Positions 53,860-57,138 of a stretch of 57,138 nucleotides of DNA are shown here, piece by piece. The notes below the pieces were generated by a model, which worked only from the letters and a program-made list of their open reading frames with translations, did no database searches and had not been told where the DNA came from. The translations under genes were made by a program, and so were the position numbers. The DNA comes from Mixta sp. Marseille-Q2659 (lineage in GTDB: Bacteria > Pseudomonadota > Gammaproteobacteria > Enterobacterales > Enterobacteriaceae). The DNA lies in NCBI RefSeq assembly GCF_940807255.1, contig NZ_CALNWY010000006.1, forward strand, positions 1 to 57,138, in the 5' to 3' direction. Numbering within the stretch: the stretch's first letter is position 1; each line of letters starts with the position of its first letter.

Positions 53860-53978
53860 CAGACGTCCTTTTCATCCATATGTTCTGCATGGATATTCTG
53901 CTTTTTTGCTTATTACTCAATCGTTGACGCAAAAAAAGCCTAATACCCCATGGTGGGGACACCAGAAAACGGGAGTAA

Positions 53979-54010
53979 AGCGATCTGTTCCGAAAGGCAC
54001 AGAGATCGCT
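53979..54010. repeat. Hairpin upstream of the toxin-like gene
   Basis: AGCGATCT and AGATCGCT flank an inner stem of five more pairs with one mismatch. It lies about 120 bp before the start at 53859 and could be a terminator remnant or an attenuator. Confidence 0.45.
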
Positions 54011-54054
54011 TAAAGATCGCAGTAGGTTTATGGAGAAGAGGGATAAAAGCAGAG

Positions 54055-54113
54055 CCCGCAGGCTTAGTACATCTGAAAGCGCTGCGGATAATCGTTGCTG
54101 TTGCTGTCCGGCA
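54055..54113 (-). repeat. Copy of the cyaA 3' end (59-bp direct repeat)
   Basis: Identical over 59 bp to 55962-56020, which encodes the last 16 residues of CyaA, the stop and 9 bp beyond. Similarity continues imperfectly on the downstream side to about 54025. On the cyaA coding side it breaks off abruptly. The copy is in the same orientation as cyaA. Confidence 0.92.
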
Positions 54114-54167
54114 TTTAGTTGAGTGTCAGGCTGATGTTTGCCAAAAGCCAGGCTGCATGCAAAGCCC

Positions 54168-54587
54168 CTATGGGGCTTTATTCTGGAAAGTATATTTCGT
54201 TAACTGAATGGCCTGCTGCTCTTTGCTTTGCCGTATATAAAATTTAGTTTTCAGCGTATCCTCTCTTTCCCAATGCCCGCCCCACTCACCATCAGAGACA
54301 TAATGATATCCTAAAGCCGTCAGATAGTTTTCTAACGCGGCTGTTTCCGTTGCGCTATTAAAGACAATAGCGCTCATTTCTGGAGAAGGACCATCCATCA
54401 TCCCAAAGAGAAAGTAATAATCATCCGAAGTACGCGGCGCATTTTTGATCTCTTTATCAACGAAAGAGTAATAAAGCCACCAGTCGCTCTGTTTAAAACC
54501 GGCGCTTTTTTCTGCTATGCCCATCATTTTACAATCGGCTAAAACCAGGGCGATAAACATCACCACTGTTATCCCCAGCGTCCGCAT
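54168..54587 (-). CDS. Small membrane-anchored or exported protein, paralogue of the next gene
   Basis: 139 residues. A hydrophobic N-terminus (MRTLGITVVMFIALVLADC) resembles a lipoprotein signal, with aspartate before the cysteine. The soluble part shares blocks with the protein at 54683-55099: GFKQS-W, DEIKNAPR-like, DYYF, DGPSPE and LGYHYV. No known family recognised. It follows a leftover 3' end of the 226-residue gene, as an orphan immunity gene would. The stop codon lies within an AAAGCCCC/GGGGCTTT hairpin. Confidence 0.65.
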   Translation of the reverse strand: MRTLGITVVMFIALVLADCKMMGIAEKSAGFKQSDWWLYYSFVDKEIKNAPRTSDDYYFLFGMMDGPSPEMSAIVFNSATETAALENYLTALGYHYVSDGEWGGHWEREDTLKTKFYIRQSKEQQAIQLTKYTFQNKAP

Positions 54588-54609
54588 GAATCATTTCATT
54601 TTTTCGTTA

Positions 54610-54665
54610 ACTTTCACATCCGACAATAATCTGCGCTCCGACATCAATACGACGGACAATAAATC
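54610..54665 (-). pseudogene. Remnant of the 3' end of a second copy of the 226-residue gene
   Basis: 54631-54660 matches 55128-55157 at 26 of 30 bases. Read on the minus strand it gives IVRRIDVGAQ, against IVRRIDAGVQ at the C-terminus of the protein encoded at 55107-55787. It lies just upstream of the 139-residue paralogue, as the full gene lies upstream of the 138-residue one. Confidence 0.75.
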
Positions 54666-54682
54666 GGCTGTAGAGCTTTGCC

Positions 54683-55099
54683 CTATAAAGTATATTTTGT
54701 TAAAAAGATCATACGTCTTTCTTTATCCTGCCAGAGATAAAACTCAGGAATCGGCCAGTCTTCTTTTTCCCAGCGGTCTCCGTACTCATCGGTGGTGACA
54801 TAATGGTAACCCAGAGTAGTCAGATAGCTCTCCAGCGCGGCCGTTTCCGTTGCGTCAAGATACACAATACCGCTGATTTCAGGCGAAGGGCCGTCCAGCC
54901 TGCGAAAACGAAAGTAGTAATCAGCCGAAATACGCGGCGCATTTTTAATATCTTCATCGACGAAAAAGTGATAGGGGCCCCACTCGCTTTGTTTGAAACC
55001 GGACATCCGCTCTGCGTCGTTTATCCATTTTTCTTCAATAAAAAAAACGACGGCAACGATAAAAAATAGCAGCCCCAATATTCGCCAGATCCATTTCAT
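54683..55099 (-). CDS. Small membrane-anchored protein, probable immunity-type paralogue
   Basis: 138 residues. One N-terminal membrane helix (WRILGLLFFIVAVVFFI), then a soluble domain likely in the periplasm, with SGFKQSEWGPYHFFVDEDIKNAPR, DYYFRFRRLDGPSPEISG and YLTTLGYHYV. Clearly related to the protein at 54168-54587. It starts 7 bp after the 226-residue gene, so the two are co-transcribed. Unknown family; an immunity role is inferred from the arrangement. Confidence 0.65.
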   Translation of the reverse strand: MKWIWRILGLLFFIVAVVFFIEEKWINDAERMSGFKQSEWGPYHFFVDEDIKNAPRISADYYFRFRRLDGPSPEISGIVYLDATETAALESYLTTLGYHYVTTDEYGDRWEKEDWPIPEFYLWQDKERRMIFLTKYTL

Positions 55100-55106
55100 T
55101 CGATGT

Positions 55107-55787
55107 CTACTCCCATTTAGCTGTCACCTGCACTCCGGCATCGATACGCCGGACAATATCAGAATCAAACCGGGTAAACGGATCAATCGACATCATAAAA
55201 TTCGGCAACCTGCCTTTATAAGGAACATGAGGAATGTGTTTATCAGCCGGGTCCGGGAACAGCAGCGGAATAAAACCCCTGTTTTTAAAACTGCCCAGCG
55301 CGCCATAGTAATCCCAGCGCCTGAGCGCCGCCTCTTTGCTGACTATTTTCAGCCACGGCCAGTAGTTTTGCGGTCGCACAACTTTATAAAACCCCAGCAG
55401 ATCGGAAACCAGATCCTCAGCGCTAAAGCCGCTGTCAGTGTACCAGCTAAAAAAGGGCATCGACTGCCAGTTTTCAAACGCAATCGCCGTTTCCATCATC
55501 AGCGCCAGCGTAATGCTGTGTCTTTCCGATAATGAACGCCCTCGTTTGATATTCCAACGCGAGCAGCGACCGGTACTAAACCGCAACTTTTGCATAGTTT
55601 GTTGATACTCAACCAGATAGTAAGGCTGCCCGCTGACCTCGCCTCTTTGCATTTGTTCAAGACAATTTGTTATATCATCCCCGCGCGCATGGCCTAAATC
55701 TATCCAGCCCAACACTTCTGAATAAATCAGGCCGCGGTCTTTTTTCCCCGATGCCCAGGGATCAATAATCTCTTCCCGTTTGCTCAT
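55107..55787 (-). CDS. Uncharacterised protein, possible effector of a duplicated effector-immunity pair
   Basis: 226 residues, soluble, no signal peptide, aromatic-rich. GLIYSEVLGWIDLGHARGDD and FFSWYTDSGFSAEDLVSDLLGFY loosely resemble DUF4056 proteins, but I am not confident. Also notable are RRWDYYGALGSFKNRGFIPLLFPDP and the end RRIDAGVQVTAKWE. The gene is the first after cyaA on this strand. Function unknown. Its 3' end exists a second time at 54610-54665. Confidence 0.6.
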   Translation of the reverse strand: MSKREEIIDPWASGKKDRGLIYSEVLGWIDLGHARGDDITNCLEQMQRGEVSGQPYYLVEYQQTMQKLRFSTGRCSRWNIKRGRSLSERHSITLALMMETAIAFENWQSMPFFSWYTDSGFSAEDLVSDLLGFYKVVRPQNYWPWLKIVSKEAALRRWDYYGALGSFKNRGFIPLLFPDPADKHIPHVPYKGRLPNFMMSIDPFTRFDSDIVRRIDAGVQVTAKWE

Positions 55788-55961
55788 TGCCGCCCCTGCT
55801 GATTGCTATGGCGGAAAAGCGTCCGCCGCCTCAGGCAAAATAAAGCAGGCGCGTATCAGTGCGCGTAAGACCTGTCTCGAAAGACAGATGAAATACAGGT
55901 GGGCCGGTTAAAAACCGACGCCGAAGCAGTTTCATGGAAAAGAAAGGTAAAGACGGCGGAT
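55788..55961. other. Spacer between cyaA and the accessory block
   Basis: About 170 bp without a gene. It holds short inverted repeats such as CCTGTCT / AGACAG near 55871-55887 and GGTTAAAAACC at 55906-55916. The part next to cyaA resembles the DNA next to the cyaA-end copy at 54025-54054. Confidence 0.5.
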
Positions 55962-55970
55962 CCCGCAGGC

Positions 55971-57138
55971 TTAGTACATCTGAAAGCGCTGCGGATAATC
56001 GTTGCTGTTGCTGTCCGGCAGATTGGCGCACAGCTGGGTCAGCGTCTGACTACGAAACGGAATGACCTGCGTGCGATCGTCTACTTTTACAATCTGGTAG
56101 AACTGCGGCAGGTTAAAGTTAACGAAGCTGGAACCGTAGGTAAAACGGTCGTGCGACGAGGAGTAGAAACGGCTGACATCGCGCACCAGCTCCTCTTTGC
56201 TGCCTTCGCAATGGTGATAAACCTCAATGCGGTTGGTTTCATCCAGAATATAGATGTTAAAGCCGCTGTCGTTATTCGTGTCTTCAAAGAAGAACTGAAT
56301 AATCCCTTCGCTGGCATAGCCATTGACCACCGGCGGCAGCTGCACCTGTTCAGTCTCCACTTTGATAGAGAGCCCGTGCAGCTTGTTGTTGGAGATGGCG
56401 CCGTAAAATTCCACCGCGTTTTCCAGCTTCTGTACCGAAACGCCCAGACGCTCAAAGAACAGGCCCCAGGTTTGTCCGGCAACCCGCAGCGCCTTAAAGC
56501 GGCCCGGATCCTGGCGCGTGCTGGAAAGCCGCAGCTCAATGCACTCGGAGACCAGCTGCTGAACGCGCGTGCGGATCAGGCCACGCAGATGCTGGCTGTA
56601 ACAGAACACTTCAACCGCATCGGGCGGCGCGGCGTCCTGGTGCATTTTGCCGAGAATGGTTTTTAACGCTTCCAGCATCGCCGGTTCGCCGTTGAAGTGC
56701 AGCGTACGTACTTCATTCCATGAGTTGCGATAGAGCAGATCGATACTGCCGATCAGACATTGCTGTTGCTGGCCGAAACTGAAGACATCCAGCTTACGGA
56801 AATCGAAATGAACCACCTGATTGCGGAACGCCGCCGTTGGGTCATATTCCAGGTTCACGATCAGCGCCAGATGCCGGATTTCGCACGGACTATAGAGCGC
56901 TTTCGCCGTCGGCGCTGGCAGCCGCAGCGGGAAATGGTGCGAAACGTCCGCGACCAGTTCCTGCAGGCGCGCCAGATCGCAGGTCTCGTTGCCTTTAATA
57001 TGCAGCCGGGTTTTATCCGTCAGCAACCCGTTGAACCAGGCCCAGGCCACCAGCTTGTTCAGATAGCGGTTATATTCCAGCGGCTGATGGCTGATGATGG
57101 AGTTCATATCCGGCGCCTGGTTATAAAGATACCAGCCT
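55971..57138 (-). CDS. cyaA: Adenylate cyclase class I CyaA, C-terminal part (runs off the window)
   Basis: 389 codons of the C-terminal regulatory half; the catalytic N-terminus lies beyond 57138. Close to E. coli CyaA through [49 protein letters not shown]-like [19 protein letters not shown] and [25 protein letters not shown]. The extreme C-terminus (after QVIPFRSQ) differs from E. coli. This half mediates inhibition by unphosphorylated EIIA-Glc and signals for glucose control. Its last 59 bp are duplicated at 54055. Confidence 0.96.
   Translation of the reverse strand, partial: GWYLYNQAPDMNSIISHQPLEYNRYLNKLVAWAWFNGLLTDKTRLHIKGNETCDLARLQELVADVSHHFPLRLPAPTAKALYSPCEIRHLALIVNLEYDPTAAFRNQVVHFDFRKLDVFSFGQQQQCLIGSIDLLYRNSWNEVRTLHFNGEPAMLEALKTILGKMHQDAAPPDAVEVFCYSQHLRGLIRTRVQQLVSECIELRLSSTRQDPGRFKALRVAGQTWGLFFERLGVSVQKLENAVEFYGAISNNKLHGLSIKVETEQVQLPPVVNGYASEGIIQFFFEDTNNDSGFNIYILDETNRIEVYHHCEGSKEELVRDVSRFYSSSHDRFTYGSSFVNFNLPQFYQIVKVDDRTQVIPFRSQTLTQLCANLPDSNSNDYPQRFQMY

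Overview
The window is a chromosomal segment of an enterobacterium. The core gene order hemG-trkH-yigZ-pepQ / fadBA / fre-ubiD / rfaH / tatDCBA-ubiB-ubiJ-ubiE-rmuC / udp / dlhH / metE-metR / yigM / yigL-pldB-rhtB-rhtC-recQ-pldA-yigI-rarD / corA / uvrD-yigB-xerC-yigA-dapF-lptM / cyaY / cyaA is the E. coli 84-87 min order read in reverse. Start sites chosen here give lengths within a few residues of the E. coli proteins for most genes. Divergence from E. coli, glpTQ sitting beside yigM, and the accessory content suggest the Pantoea/Mixta/Erwinia group (inference; no marker gene was compared). The left edge is the promoter and leader of an rRNA operon that runs leftward out of the window. The right edge cuts cyaA.

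Region by region. 1-19,100 is conserved housekeeping: K+ uptake, haem, fatty-acid beta-oxidation, ubiquinone synthesis (ubiD, ubiB, ubiJ, ubiE, fre nearby), Tat export and uridine phosphorolysis. As read, ubiB carries two nearby indels that break its frame. 19,370-23,690 holds dlhH and the metE/metR pair with met boxes. 23,690-24,195 holds a broken class II microcin-like gene with a strong terminator. 24,195-27,820 is yigM (bioP) and a glpTQ operon. 27,890-35,674 is an accessory block on the minus strand: an Ail-like outer membrane protein, a complete 768-bp IS1, and a decayed contact-dependent inhibition (CDI/two-partner secretion) locus. That locus has a cdiB lacking its C-terminus, a cdiA collapsed to its two ends, an intact-looking deaminase toxin tip with a cognate immunity gene, an orphan toxin tip with a two-helix membrane immunity protein, and an orphan nuclease tip cut by IS1.

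35,900-52,440 returns to core genes: phosphatase, lysophospholipase, amino-acid exporters, RecQ, PldA, CorA with a long leader, LexA-boxed uvrD, XerC, DapF, LptM and CyaY. 52,539-55,790, between cyaY and cyaA, is a second accessory block. It has a polymorphic-toxin-like gene ending in a DUF6883-like domain with a DUF4926-like partner, then two paralogous small membrane-anchored proteins and one 226-residue protein. A 59-bp copy of the 3' end of cyaA and a leftover 3' end of the 226-residue gene show that this block was built by duplication.

The two accessory blocks are the most interesting part. Both look like storage sites for toxin and immunity modules, with immunity genes kept intact while several toxin or delivery genes are damaged.
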